Assembly (NCBI GenBank): GCA_964016985.1
Contig: OZ024827.1
Location: 78,939,835 to 79,003,834, forward strand
Source: Anodontia alba
Taxonomy: Eukaryota; Mollusca; Bivalvia; Lucinida; Lucinidae
DNA length: 64,000 bases
Direction of reading: 5' to 3'
Part shown: positions 11,165 through 21,529 of the stretch, one piece after another
How the letters are laid out: each line of letters begins with the position of its first letter
How positions within the stretch are numbered: position 1 is the stretch's first letter
Notes under the pieces: model-generated
Told to the model about the DNA's origin: nothing
What the model saw: the letters and a program-made list of their open reading frames with translations, nothing else
Databases searched by the model: none
Position numbers and translations under genes: made by a program

Positions 11165-12115
11165 TACCAATGAAATTCAATAACTCAAGACTTGTTGATC
11201 ACAAACCAATGAAATTTGGAACTTTTGTTCCATACATGTACCGTTTTGTAATCATAGTAAAATATTTAACAAACTTTTTCAAACTTGAATGAAATTTAGG
11301 AATAAAATTTACCCTGCGTTTCTTTTTCATTTCATTATACATTGACAGTACATGTATAGTGTACTTAGCTATCCCCCTTGCATGTGCAGACAGAATACAA
11401 ACAGATATCCAACCCGTTTTATACATGGGAGGACAAGATTTTAGTTTTGTGTATCAGTTTGGGCACCTACGGACATAGACATATTGGGTTTTTTATTTGA
11501 AAGTTTTTGGGGTGTTTTAATTTCTGACTGCTCTAGACGTAACATTGTAAAACAAACTGACGTTAGTATTTTATGAATTCATAAAAAAGAAAAGGGAGCG
11601 TTTTGATCCTGAATTTGCACAAGTTAGAAGGTTAGTTTTTGCATATTTATGAATTGCATTTTTATCTCTTGATAACCACTTGGTATGCCTTGACATTTAA
11701 ATTTTCAGTTTAATTTGTTAGACACACATTTCATTTGTGAGTTTTGTTGATATTTTATGATGACGTGTAGAGCTGGCAAATTCTGCCGCCATGTTTGGGC
11801 AGTCGGAAGATTATCCTTAAGAAGAGTGAAAAATAGAAGTGAAAACAAAAATAAGAGTTGATAGGAAAGCCAGAATATGGAAAGATTGGCCAATGCATTT
11901 CAGTTCTTCTATCCCTGTCCAATCTAGCTTCCAGTGGCGGTACCGGGGCACCCAAAGTCCCGGCTAGCGTAGCACAAGGAAATCACTAGAACCTACTTGC
12001 ATTGACCAGCCCTAGACAGCTTTTAGAATGACATGGTGCTCAGCTCCCATTTGAAGAGTACCAAACTGGGAGCATTGGCCAATGAGGCTGACAGGGAGTT
12101 CCAAAGTCGTATTGT

Positions 12116-12305
12116 TTTGGGAAAGAAGCTATCAGGTAGTAGTCATTGGATGTTGTTGTACTGTCTTTGGAAAGAAGCTATTCAGATAGTAGTCATTGGA
12201 TGTCGTCGTACTGTCTTTGGAAAGAAGTTTTTCAGATAGTAGTCATTGGATGTTGTCGTACTGTCTTTGAAAAGAAGCTATTCAGATAGTAGTTATTGGA
12301 TGTCG
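12116..12305 (+). repeat. 50 bp minisatellite, about 4 units
   Basis: AGTCATTGGATGT (one copy AGTTATTGG) recurs at 12141, 12191, 12241 and 12291, an exact 50 bp period. Each unit contains CTGTCTTTGGAAAGAAGCTA with few substitutions. Confidence 0.92.
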
Positions 12306-12369
12306 GGATCTGACAAAATTTGTGAAGGTGCGAATTTCCTGTCTTTGTAGAGGCTGGTGTAAGGTACTC

Positions 12370-12482
12370 ATCTAAGGACTACAACAGGATAGTTTTATGG
12401 TAGGACTACAACAGATAGTTTTGTGGTAGGACTACAACAGGATAGTTTTGTGGTAGGACTACAACAGATAGCACTGTGGTGG
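12370..12482 (+). repeat. ~30 bp minisatellite
   Basis: About four copies of GGACTACAACAGGATAGTTT followed by TGTGGTA, varying by one base where GG alternates with G. Confidence 0.85.
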
Positions 12483-12619
12483 AGTAAAGCCAGGTAGTTC
12501 GCACTTGTACAGTACAGGGAGTCGGGGACCGAGAAATATTCTCTGTGGAACCACCACATTCAAGATGGAACTGCTCTCAGTTCACATACAACCACATGCG
12601 TTATGTCCATAGCCATGTC

Positions 12620-12830
12620 GCTGGCCTCAGTGGCTCAGTCAGATGCGTGTGCAACTTGTGATGAGGAGGTTGCAGCAACATTCTGTCATAGAGATTGATC
12701 ATAAAAATATATTCTCTGGTTATTCTCTCCATTCTTCTGATTCAAGAAAGGCAGTTGTAAGTTTCTGGGGACTGTTAAAGCCTGCCCAGGAAAAGTGCTT
12801 TGGTAAATAACTGGCTAAAAAAATGACTTG
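12620..12830 (+). repeat. diverged SINE-A-like copy
   Basis: Recognisable in order: GGCCTCAGTGGCTCAGTC, AGCAACATTCTGTCATAGAG, GATTCAAGAAAGGCAGTTGT and AGCCTGCCCAG. The 3' tail is lost. Confidence 0.7.
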
Positions 12831-13422
12831 AATATTAAACTCCAATCCACAGCTAGATTCGATCTGTTTCGGCAGAGGTGTGCAGCTAGTCATGAGACAA
12901 AGAACCCTACCGACTTCCAGGCACATGTTATTTTATGTTTGTGGGAAAAGCTCCAAGAAGCTGGTAAACATGTGATAGACAAAATGACTTTAATAGTTAA
13001 AAAAAATGTACTTGACTTGATTCAGTACCCGATTTTGGTGGCACCATTCTATCACAGATTACTGACAGAATTGAAAATGGTCTTTTGTCAGTGCATTTTC
13101 TGCCTGTTCATCGGGGACCAAAATTCCGCCCAACCCCAATGCCAAATATCCTCTGTTTTTTCCCTCCCAATTTCATCATATTTTTCCCCCCAAAAGTGAA
13201 GAAAAAAATGCCACACAAAAAAACAACAACAAAAAAAGAAGCGTCGACCTGAATTTACATCGAGTAGGCTAGGGCCAAAAAACGTGTGCAGATACATACG
13301 AAAATATTGTTAGTAGGCCTAGCTTCACTTTGACTGACCAATCAAAATATCGGTCTTAAAAGGTTGTGATTATGTTTGTAGACAATCATCATGTCACACT
13401 CAGCATCTCATAACAGCAAATA

Positions 13423-14841
13423 CAGTCGACTCTCATTATCTCGAACTTCACGGGACCTGATAAAAATGTTCGAGTTATCAGTAGTTCGAGACAACCAAAT
13501 TGTGACGTCATAGGTATGACGACTGTTCGCCTCTCTGTTCGCCAAAACGTGCATGGAAGGCACATGTATATGGCAATTTAAATAATTTACGCGTACTTCA
13601 GTTTGCATTGTTACTGTTTGTTTTAGGAGATGCAATGGTTCTCTTGGAATAATATCATCAATAAATGTTAATAATAATAAATTTCAAACGTCTCTTGTTG
13701 TCTTTTAATACTCCTGCAAATTTGGATTTCCATATGAGCTATAAATAAATGACTGGTTTCCGGGTTTTGTTAGCTATACGTTATGAACTGGTTTGGATTA
13801 GCTCCCTTCGCATAGACAACTCGATAAAGAGTTGACTGGTTTCCGCTTTTGCATAAAACGCTTACAATGTCAAGTGGCAGCTGTAAGCTAGTTTGGATTA
13901 TCTCCCCTGGCATAAACGAACTATCTCAGCGCGGCAAACTGTAGATCCTGCAGAGAAAGCTCGTTATGAACCATCTCATCTGGACCTACTCTATTTGTGC
14001 GGGTGTCCGTACCAGTCTACAGGGTCGGAAGGGTTAACATCGGTACCCACGTATGATTCGTCTATTTGAGGCCGTGCACAACATTATTAGAAGACTGTGC
14101 GGCTGTCAAAGACTGGGATCAGCCTGCACGCCCCGAATTTTCCATTATACGCATAAGCCTTATATGGGCTTACCAAAGAGCACCGCCTGACCAAAGAGTA
14201 ACAAGCGAAGATTCGGACTTAGCTAGCCTGATCCGTACAGGCTGATCTGAGTCGGAACCTGTCGCGCACTGACTTTTCTTGAAGACGCTATATCATTCAG
14301 ACGGACAGTACTCAATAATGAAGAGCATATCTAAACAATAAATTAAAGGAACTTCGTTGATTAATCTTCCATAACGCTATTCTGGGCCGCTTTTTATCTT
14401 ACAAGTCAATGACACGAGACGGTGTTGAGCGCCGCGTGTCAAACCCGACTAGACACGCCCGTGATTTCATAATTACGGATTTTAGACATTGTTTGTGTTG
14501 TTTGTAATTACCTGGACAAAGGGGAAAATTAAAATATTGATTGATTTATCAATGGCCTATTATGATTTTCATTAACTGAGAGACCGGCGGCGCCGCATCT
14601 TACATTTTTTTTCCTTCGTCATGGTCCGAGTTCGAGATATGCGCTAGTAAAAACTGTGAAAAATATGTTTAGGGACTGAAAATGATGGACGAGATAGCCG
14701 AAGTGTCGACATAAAAGAAGTTCGACATACGCGAAGCTGAAATACAATAAATACATAGGGAAAATAATCGGGACTTAGAAATCAGTTCGACATAAGTGAT
14801 AGGATCGAGATAAGAGGGGTCGAGATAACGAGAGTCAACTG
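13423..14841. mobile_element. pogo/Tigger-like non-autonomous TIR element
   Basis: Termini CAGTCGACTCTCATTATCTC and CGAGATAACGAGAGTCAACTG are inverted copies with TA on each side (13421 and 14842). The 'CAGT…CTCGTTATCTCGA' terminus and TA target are characteristic of pogo/Tigger elements in many animals (established knowledge). Further TTCGAGTTATC and TCGACATAAG motifs repeat subterminally. No transposase frame was found in the 1.4 kb interior. Confidence 0.8.
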
Positions 14842-15730
14842 TACTACACAAAAAAAGAGTAAAAACAGCATTCCCATTTACCCTCTGCAGAGGGTTTTTA
14901 CCCCCAAAATTTGTTTTGTACCCCCAAAATTGAAGAGAGTATGCTGCTATACATTGGGGTGTAAAATGCAGTGGAAACCCTGAAAAAACAAGATGCTGAC
15001 TCTTGCATGAGGGTCTATTTCAGGTAAATGGAAAAAATAACCTCCATCACACTGAATTATTAAAAATCTAATTTGAGCCATTTTTTTGTATTATACTGAT
15101 AAAATGATAATTAAAGTTTCAAAAATTGGCAGAAAAAAGATAGTTTATGATTTTCTTTAAAAAATATGAACAATAATTTATGACCTAGTAAATGTGATGG
15201 ATGTTACCTGGTCAATGTATATGTGAATATATGACATAGTATGTTTTGTTATTTATATAAATAAATTTTTCATTAAAGAGTTAAAAGTGTAGTATATCTT
15301 TTAAACAAATATTTGGGAAAAGAGGGATTTCTGTTTCTCCTTTTTGTGAGTTGTTTTAAAGTGACGGACGTTACTTCTTTTTCCAACGCATTTTACATTT
15401 GCGTCAAGTCAGCTTTGTGGAAAGGGCATTAATTATCACTCTGGTAAAAGTCTGGTTTCTACTATTCGAGCTTGACTGCCTGATAGTGTGTAATAATTGT
15501 AATACATTATGCAATTTATACTATTATTGATGTAAATGTGTTTGGACGTTACACTTGACCGATTGACTAATAAAGAAAAATGACGGATGTTAAACATGAC
15601 TTGATATTCCATTTATATCTACTTGTCTTTCATCAAATTTTGAGAGACTGATGGACTCCGCATCTGATCTGAGATGCAAACTATTAAGTACTAATACCAC
15701 TCTTACACTCCAGTTAAAGTTAAAAAGCTG

Positions 15731-15755
15731 AAAAAAAAAAAAAAAAAAAAAAAAA
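15731..15755. repeat. poly(A) tract
   Basis: An uninterrupted run of 25 A in the left arm of the 5.2 kb element. Confidence 0.8.
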
Positions 15756-16278
15756 GCTGGAACAAGTGAAATGTTGGACATAATGTAAACTTTAGACGCT
15801 AGAAACTTAATCATTGCAGCAAATTTCTACTGTTCAAATCAATGATGTTATTGGCATACTTATCACATCAAGTAAAACCAGAAGATGATAAATTAACAAA
15901 CTCTGATACTGGGGCAAAACATACTGTAATACTGGGCCAAAACATACCAGAACAACTGTATAGTTCTAATTGAAAACATTAAGTAAGAATTCAAAGTAAG
16001 TTTTAAAAGTATTATAGACTTTATGATTTTAAGAACAGACTATCAGAGTTGTCTGGTATGACTTGCTTTTCAGTAATAAAGAAGGCAAGATGAAACATTT
16101 AATAAATGTATTTATTTCTTTCCCGCCACTTCACAGAACAAAACAAAAAATCAGACTTCCGGAACTTTGGTGTCCACTTCTTTTAAAAGTTTGCATCAGC
16201 TGAAAAGATAAAGTGGAAATGTATAGAATTAAAGCAGCAGGGGGGGGAATGGACTTTATTTTTTGGGGGCCCAAAGGG

Positions 16279-16356
16279 GCTCCCGCGTAGACAACAATTT
16301 GTATCAACGTCGAGATGCTCCCACGTAGACAAACAATTCTGTATGTACGTCAAGAC
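16279..16356 (+). repeat. 38 bp tandem duplication at the GC-rich core's left side
   Basis: GCTCCCGCGTAGACAACAAT at 16279 recurs as GCTCCCACGTAGACAAACAA at 16317, with matching downstream sequence. Confidence 0.75.
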
Positions 16357-16522
16357 GACCTCCTCGGGCGTGCGGCCTCGCATCGGCTCTTCCTGAGGCC
16401 CGTGCCCCCGCGGCCCCCAAGTGAGCATAGTGAGAGCCCCTGGGGATGGGCCCTACCCTCGCCGGCCTTTGGGCTCATCTATTAAAGAAGTGGATGACTG
16501 CTGATATACCACTACAAGCGAC

Positions 16523-16789
16523 ATGCCCAAGGGACACAACACATGCAAATGGCTGACCGTGAGCTCAACGGAGCTCTGTGGTAAAAGCTGTCTTACGGAC
16601 TTTTGTAAAGTTCATCTGGTGAGACTTTGTAAAGGCTCACGCACTCAGCCCTGCAGGGGTTGTGGGGTAGGGGATACTAACAAGCAACAGCTCTGTTGTC
16701 AGTGCGGGTATAGGAGTGAGTGGCGTTGTGCAACAAGAGCGATGCGAAAGGAATTTGCGCGTCTGGCCGCCATCAAAATTTCCATTTAG
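16523..16789 (+). CDS. small Cys-rich zinc-ribbon-like protein (88 aa)
   Basis: An intact frame from ATG to TAG in the GC-rich core of the 5.2 kb element. It holds two clusters of possible metal ligands: Cys8, Cys19, Cys23, Cys28 and His31, then PCRGCG…LCCQCG, a zinc-ribbon spacing (C-x2-C…C-x2-C). The C-terminus is basic. It lies 37 bp upstream of the helicase-like pseudogene on the same strand. The pair recalls a two-gene block I associate from memory with unclassified repetitive proteins in some molluscan and fungal genomes. Function is unknown; nucleic-acid binding is inferred from the ribbon and charge. Base composition differs sharply from the flanking arms. Confidence 0.5.
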   Translation: MPKGHNTCKWLTVSSTELCGKSCLTDFCKVHLVRLCKGSRTQPCRGCGVGDTNKQQLCCQCGYRSEWRCATRAMRKEFARLAAIKISI

Positions 16790-16825
16790 AGGAAGGTGAT
16801 ACAAGGTATATACCCATCTGGCGCC

Positions 16826-18760
16826 ATGGCTACAATTGATGACCTGATCGAAGAAATACTCGCAAAGGCCCGTCCTCGATGTGCCCATTCCAGACCACAG
16901 TGGCCATTTACCGACCTGTTCGTGTCCCCAACCCAGTAAGACTCCCGGCTTACGAGCCTTGGGTCGAGATACTTAACGACGCCAAAGACAAATTCTAGAT
17001 CGATGGCGCCGCCCCTGTCTTCTCTACATGGAGGGTTGAATGAGAAGACCCTCTGGACATTGGTGATGTCGAGATCACCGACGGCATGCATGCCAGAGTC
17101 GACAGGCTGGCGCTGGATGCCCGACGTTAGGGTTACACAACTTCTGGAAGCTCTCCCAGGGGGGCACGGAGTTTCTCCTGTGAATCAAGTTTCTCCAGGA
17201 GAAAGCTGAAGATGATTGGGTCCTTAAAGACAAGTTTGATCCAGTCTGGGCTGAGCGAAAGAAGGGCCGGGGGGGAGGGGGGTGTCGAGGGCGCTCGGAA
17301 CACAAGCCCTGGGGTATTGATTGGAATCGACAGTGTGTTCTATCAGAACGCCTACCCATTCACCGCAGTTTTCTACGGCCTCTACCCTATCAGGGATCCA
17401 GCGTCGAGGGGGCAGCGGCAAAACCATGCAAGCGATCGAGCTCTTCCATACCAGAAGCCCCCCTCGTCTTCACCCCGACCCATCGCCTGGCCAAAGAAAT
17501 GCGGGCCAGGGGCGTCCAGGCCCAGACCTATCACAGCTTCTTCTTCTGGAGCGGCCAAACGGACTGGACGCCTGAAAAGATGGGACAGAAATTTGTTCCC
17601 CGTGTGATCATCTGAGACGAGGTCTGCACAGTGCCCTGCCCCACTCTGCAAACCTTCCTCGACTGGCTCGAGGGACGGGGAGTCCATGGCATCTGCTGTG
17701 GCAATCAGGGGCAGCCGCCCCTCATCGCCGGAGAAATGCCACACGACTGGCTCTGCAGGCATGCTGACTATTACGAAGAGGTCGAGGTAGACCACAGCCA
17801 AAAAGAAATGCGGGCCAGGGGGCGTCCAGGCCCAGACCTATCACAGCTTCTTCCGATGGAGCGGCCAAACGGACTGGACGCCTGAAAGGATGGGACAGAA
17901 ATTCGTTCCCCGTGTGATCATCTGGGACGAGGTCTGCACAGTGCCCTGCCCCACTCTGTAAACCTTCCTCGACTGGCTCGAGGGACGGGGCGTCCAGGAC
18001 ATCTGCTGTGGCAATCAGGGCAACCGCCCCCAATCACCGGAGAAATGCCACACGACTGGCTCCGCGGGCATGTCGCCTATTAAGAAGGGGTTGAGGTAGA
18101 CCACAGAGCCAAAAGCCCTCAAGAAGCGAATCCGCTTCAGCTCGACAGGGTCCAGTGCCGAGAGGTGCGAAAGGCGCTTCCTGGTTGCCTCGGGTGGGAA
18201 CTCTTCTTGGAGGCCTGGAAGCCATGTGATCTCAGACCTCAAGGCAGAAGGTTCGCGACAGGGCCCAGAGGCTGCTGTTCGAGCGCCATGAGGAGTATTT
18301 CCCGGACACCTCCGTGCCTCTGTTATACCATCCCAAGGATACTCGATGGCAAAACATCATGGTCACCATCGCTGGGTCCTTGCTGGATGGCAGGCAAGAC
18401 CAGCAAGAGCTCGATGTGCCCTTGAAATATGCCCGCGAGGTCCTCGACGGCAAGTGGGGCCAGGACTGGGCTCTTGGCTATGCCCTCACCGTTCACTCGA
18501 GCCAGGGTCTCATGCAGTCTCATGGGTGGAGTATCTCAGCCAGCTCGAGCGGGTAGTATCCCCCCCACCCCCCTCTCTGAGGGTGCACGCACACTCACCG
18601 AGCAGCAGCTCCGCAAAGTCATCCAGAGGAAGCTTGTGGCCTATAAGCGACAGGACCAAGCCAAGGGGCTCAGGTTTAGCCTGAAGGTTGATCACATCCT
18701 AGCACTGAAGTAGGCCCTGAACAATCGCAGAGCCGCGTGCTTACCAGCCAAAGGAAAACC
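16826..18760 (+). pseudogene. superfamily-1 (Pif1/RecD-like) helicase-related gene, broken
   Basis: It starts at ATG 16826 in a good context (GCGCCATGG) as MATIDDLIEEILAK, then meets a stop near 16937 and many frameshifts. Downstream frames still show helicase motifs in order: Walker A RGGSGKT (17406-17426); Walker B VIIWDEV (17911-17936, with Trp replaced by a stop in the duplicated copy near 17608); a motif-III-like CCGNQGQPP (about 17695-17720); and TVHSSQGL (18487-18510), the motif V/VI region of Pif1-like enzymes. VEYLSQLERVV follows directly, so the sequence usually between them is deleted. The tail ends DHILALK-stop. In relatives I recall a Cys/His endonuclease-like domain begins there; only a remnant (NNR.AAC) is visible. 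An internal 309 bp duplication adds to the damage. This is a relic. Confidence 0.62.
17493..18110 (+). repeat. 309 bp tandem duplication inside the helicase relic
   Basis: AAAGAAATGCGGGCCAGGGG begins both units, at 17493 and 17802. They stay parallel through CACGACTGGCTC and GAGGTAGACCACAG. The first unit has TGA where the second has TGG in the Walker B region, so the units have diverged since duplication. The period is a multiple of three. Confidence 0.88.
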
Positions 18761-18789
18761 TAATCAGCAGTTACTATTGACCCAGGTGT

Positions 18790-20210
18790 TTTGAGAATGT
18801 TTGTCAAATTTAACATAAAAAAAAAAATAGTTATGTCAAAATGTAACGGAATACTCTTACATTGCACAGTTGAACTTGATTTTGCTCCAAAGAAAAAACT
18901 TCAAAAACAAAATCCTGATAATTTTTCAATTATGATGGGTATTAGCTCATGAGAAGAACTTGTGCTGTTGATGAAAACAAACTTTGATCGGACATTACTA
19001 TGGACAACTTTTTCATGTCAACTGTTACTTCCAGTCACTGAAAAAGCTGTCAAAATGTTACGGGCATGCGAAAATTTTATAAGTAGAGAATGATTCAGAG
19101 AGATACCAATTAATTTGATTTAAACCAAACAACTAACTTTAAAAATCACAAACTGGGATAATTATCATAAACTGTATTGATATTTTGTTGCTAGAACCAA
19201 CTGCTATCTGTTCGGCAGTTACCTCTGACATTCCGGGGTAATACAATCGTGTCAAACAAAACGCTGCATCAGACAGATTCTGTCAAATGTAACAGCCGTT
19301 TGTGCTCGTCGAAAGTTTGCCATCTCTAAACAAAATTTCAGCCTTTGTTGAGTAATATTATTAAAAGAATACACACTAGAAACCATTGAACATCAAGTAA
19401 CAACCAGAACTTAATATTTCATCCACTGGTTGTTATGTGACGGACGTTACAACGTAAAAAATATTTGACCGACAAATTATTTTTCTTGCTATCGTTCATA
19501 TTGAAGCGGTCTCACAAAAATTGATGACGTAGATCACTAGACGGTGTTAATACAACTTAGTCCAGCGTGAAAATCACCCGAGCATTCTTCCACATTACGC
19601 GGTATGACGATATGATCGGATGTTATGAAGTTGACCGACAGATACCGTTGTTGTAAAAATTCGGTCTTTTTTTCAAGAACGAATGATCTTTCATCAAGTA
19701 AAAATTATAAACTAACAGTATAACAACTGCTCTTGAAATGGATATAATGAATCTGTCCAGTTTTGAGACGAGTTCCCTGTCTCAGATCAAATAAAAAAAT
19801 TCGTTATTTTGACCGACAGCATAACCGGCAAAACGGGTCTTTGTGTAACGGATTTTTTATTTGATAAATTGCGTAAAAACGTCAAATAAACACAAAGCAA
19901 TCCAGAAAAATCATTTTGGTATTAAAATATTATAAAAACGTTATGTAGAAGTTCAAGAGGATGCCAATTTTGTTTGTTTTGACATGTCATACTCAAGGCA
20001 TCGTTATTAGGGTGCGGAAAAATAATGACTTTGTTGATCAAAAATAAAATCTTGTAATACTGACAAACAATTATAATTTGATATTTTTTTTAATATCTGT
20101 CTATCATAGGAACTTAATCAATATGCATTAAATTTCCGTTATTTTCTGTCAGATTTGTACTTTTGGGAAAAAAAAGTGACGGAGGTTATTTTTTCCATTT
20201 ACCTGATAAA
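18790..20210. other. AT-rich right arm of the 5.2 kb element
   Basis: No open frame of note. It contains dispersed TGACGGACGTTA and TTGACCGACA motifs that mirror the left arm. Confidence 0.5.
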
Positions 20211-20280
20211 GGCCCATGAAGCTTTCAGCATTTGGTTTCACTCGGGCTAATCAAGCAGTGACTGGATCCTCATCACCATC

Positions 20281-20448
20281 TCCTCTGATTCAAGAAGGGC
20301 AGTTGTCAGTTTCTGGCGAAAGAATGTGCACAATACTGGTTAACCGCTTAGAGGACAAAGCCTGCCCAGTAAACGTGTGGTTAGGTAAACTGACCGTGCT
20401 CGACATGACCCCATTGGGTTGACTGTGCCGTAAAACCTCAACACAAAC
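20281..20448 (+). repeat. SINE-A, 5'-truncated
   Basis: Begins inside the family body (CTCTGATTCAAGAAGGGCAG) and runs to the CCTCAACACAAAC tail. Perfect 11 bp target duplication TCATCACCATC at 20270-20280 and 20449-20459. Confidence 0.93.
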
Positions 20449-20449
20449 T

Positions 20450-20665
20450 CATCACCATCATCAGCTGAAACGTTACCGAGTTCAAGCTGGGAGGCAGAGA
20501 AATTTGCAGTCACCGTCATTACATAAAACATCTAAGGTACAAGAGGACATCTCTGATTCTAAGCCAGAATCGGATGAAGGTCAGACCCAGCAGGCATCAA
20601 CCAATCCAGAAAGTAAGACGGGATCAGATTCTGCTCTGGACATTTCTCAGATGAAATTGTGTTCC
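20450..20665 (+). other. possible decayed coding fragment
   Basis: The frame through 20504-20660 reads as a Ser/Glu/Asp/Gln-rich stretch (for example ISDSKPESDEGQTQQASTNP) with coding-like composition, unlike its AT-rich surroundings. An in-frame stop lies just before the SINE insertion, and neither a clean splice acceptor in phase nor an ATG is present. It could be an exon remnant of a disordered protein or chance. Confidence 0.2.
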
Positions 20666-20865
20666 CAATTTTTTTTTTATGTTTTGTGGATAATTTTTCC
20701 CATTTTCGCCCAGGGGCCTTTTCCCAAAATACCTGGATAAAGCTCTGGTTGTGTCACCTATCACTATCTTTTCTTCAGACTTTGTAGTGTGATTAAGTAT
20801 AGTAGTCACTCCTACACCCTTGCTGTGAAAGCCAGCTTTTATGGTGACGGTGGTAGAGTGGTTGG

Positions 20866-21408
20866 ATCACCGAAATACCGGAATACTACTGAAATACCCG
20901 TGAAAAATACAGGTTTACCGGTAAAAGACACCTATTAAAGAATCCAATATTGGCTTTAATTAAATTAAGTAATATTATAAATGTCAACCTAATGGAAAAA
21001 GGGACAATAGTTTAACCTCAAATAATTTGCAAAATGTCTTTGAAGTGTTTTTTTTTTTTTTTTTTTTTTGAAAACATTGTTGATAGTCTGCTAAATCAGA
21101 GCCAAAATATGACTGGAATACCCGTGAAAAACGTGAATTACCTACACTTCAAACGAAAAGTACATTTAGCGGACTATCAACAATGTTTTCAAATAAATAA
21201 ATTAAAAAAAAAAAAAACACTTCCAAGACAATTTCCAAATCAAATTGAGGTAAAATATTATCCCATTTTCCATTAGATTGACATACCGGTAATATTAATT
21301 AATTAAAGCCAATATTGGTGTCTTTAATAGGCGTCTTTTACAGGTATGCCCATATTTTTCACAGGTATTCCTGTATTTCGGTAGTATTTCATGTGATTCA
21401 TGTGACCT
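20866..21408. mobile_element. fold-back element with ~240 bp inverted arms
   Basis: The two halves are inverted copies: AATATTGGCTTTAATTAA and AGTGTTTTTTTTTTTTT…GAAAACATTGTTGATAGTC on the left have complements on the right, around a loop at about 21095-21165. GAGTGGTTGG flanks both ends (20856-20865 and 21409-21418) as a 10 bp direct duplication. There is no coding content. Confidence 0.85.
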
Positions 21409-21529
21409 GAGTGGTTGGCTCTTTTATTTTTATTAATTGTCATTTTAAACATATGCTATTCAGAATTTTCAAAATTGTTAGCAATTCGTTGATATTAAGA
21501 GGTTTTCAGGCCTTCACTCCTTTTATTAT

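Larger units (their letters stand above)
4212..11335 (+). mobile_element. Tc1-like transposon copy 1, interrupted by nested elements
   Basis: The left terminal repeat starts CTGAAAGGAAAAAGAAACGC. The right end reads inward as its diverged complement (ATGAAATGAAAAAGAAACGC). Both are flanked by TA, the Tc1/mariner target duplication. The transposase frame runs 4569-5624. Immediately after the stop codon a 5.5 kb element (5628-11164) has inserted at TA, displacing the 3' untranslated part and right terminus to 11165-11335. Copy 2 (57973-60243) reads straight through this junction and so confirms the insertion. The flanks CAATGTA and TACATTG suggest a palindromic target. Confidence 0.92.
3828..11823. 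mobile_element. old long-inverted-repeat element, split by a Tc1 insertion
   Basis: The left arm (3828 to about 4190) and right arm (about 11440-11823) are inverted copies of each other, diverged but alignable for some 370 bp. Matching pairs include AAGGATAATCTT with its complement near 11808, CATAAAATATCAACAAAA, and GTTTTACAATGTTAC. Before the insertion the element was probably about 0.9 kb. Everything from 4212 to 11335 is a later Tc1 transposon with its own cargo. No coding sequence belongs to this outer layer, so it looks like a non-autonomous fold-back or MITE-type element of unknown superfamily. The boundaries are approximate. Confidence 0.7.
15011..20215. mobile_element. 5.2 kb TIR element with repeated subterminal motifs and GC-rich cargo
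   Basis: Ends GGGTCTATTTCAGGTAAATG, then GAAAAAATAACCTCC, are mirrored at 20179-20215, where the outermost bases differ slightly. ATGA flanks both sides (15007-15010 and 20216-20219). The AT-rich left arm (15.0-16.2 kb) and right arm (18.8-20.2 kb) share scattered copies of TGACGGAYGTTA (about 15190, 15361, 15581, 19439, 20176) and TTGACCGACA (about 15556 variant, 19466, 19631, 19811). The core at 16.24-18.76 kb is far more GC-rich and carries a Cys-rich ORF and a helicase-like pseudogene. The core may be native cargo or a separate insertion, since no second set of ends was found. The superfamily is unknown. Confidence 0.7.

Noticed and set aside
12033..12239. 68-codon + strand frame
   Set aside because: It runs into the 50 bp minisatellite, and the remainder has no recognisable motif.
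17722..18242. Minus-strand frames opposite the helicase relic
   Set aside because: They are shadows of the GC-rich + strand gene. The helicase motifs are in order only on the + strand.
20216..20422. 68-codon + strand frame
   Set aside because: Most of it is translated SINE-A sequence. Equivalent frames occur at every SINE-A copy (for example 46079, 52588 and 54448).
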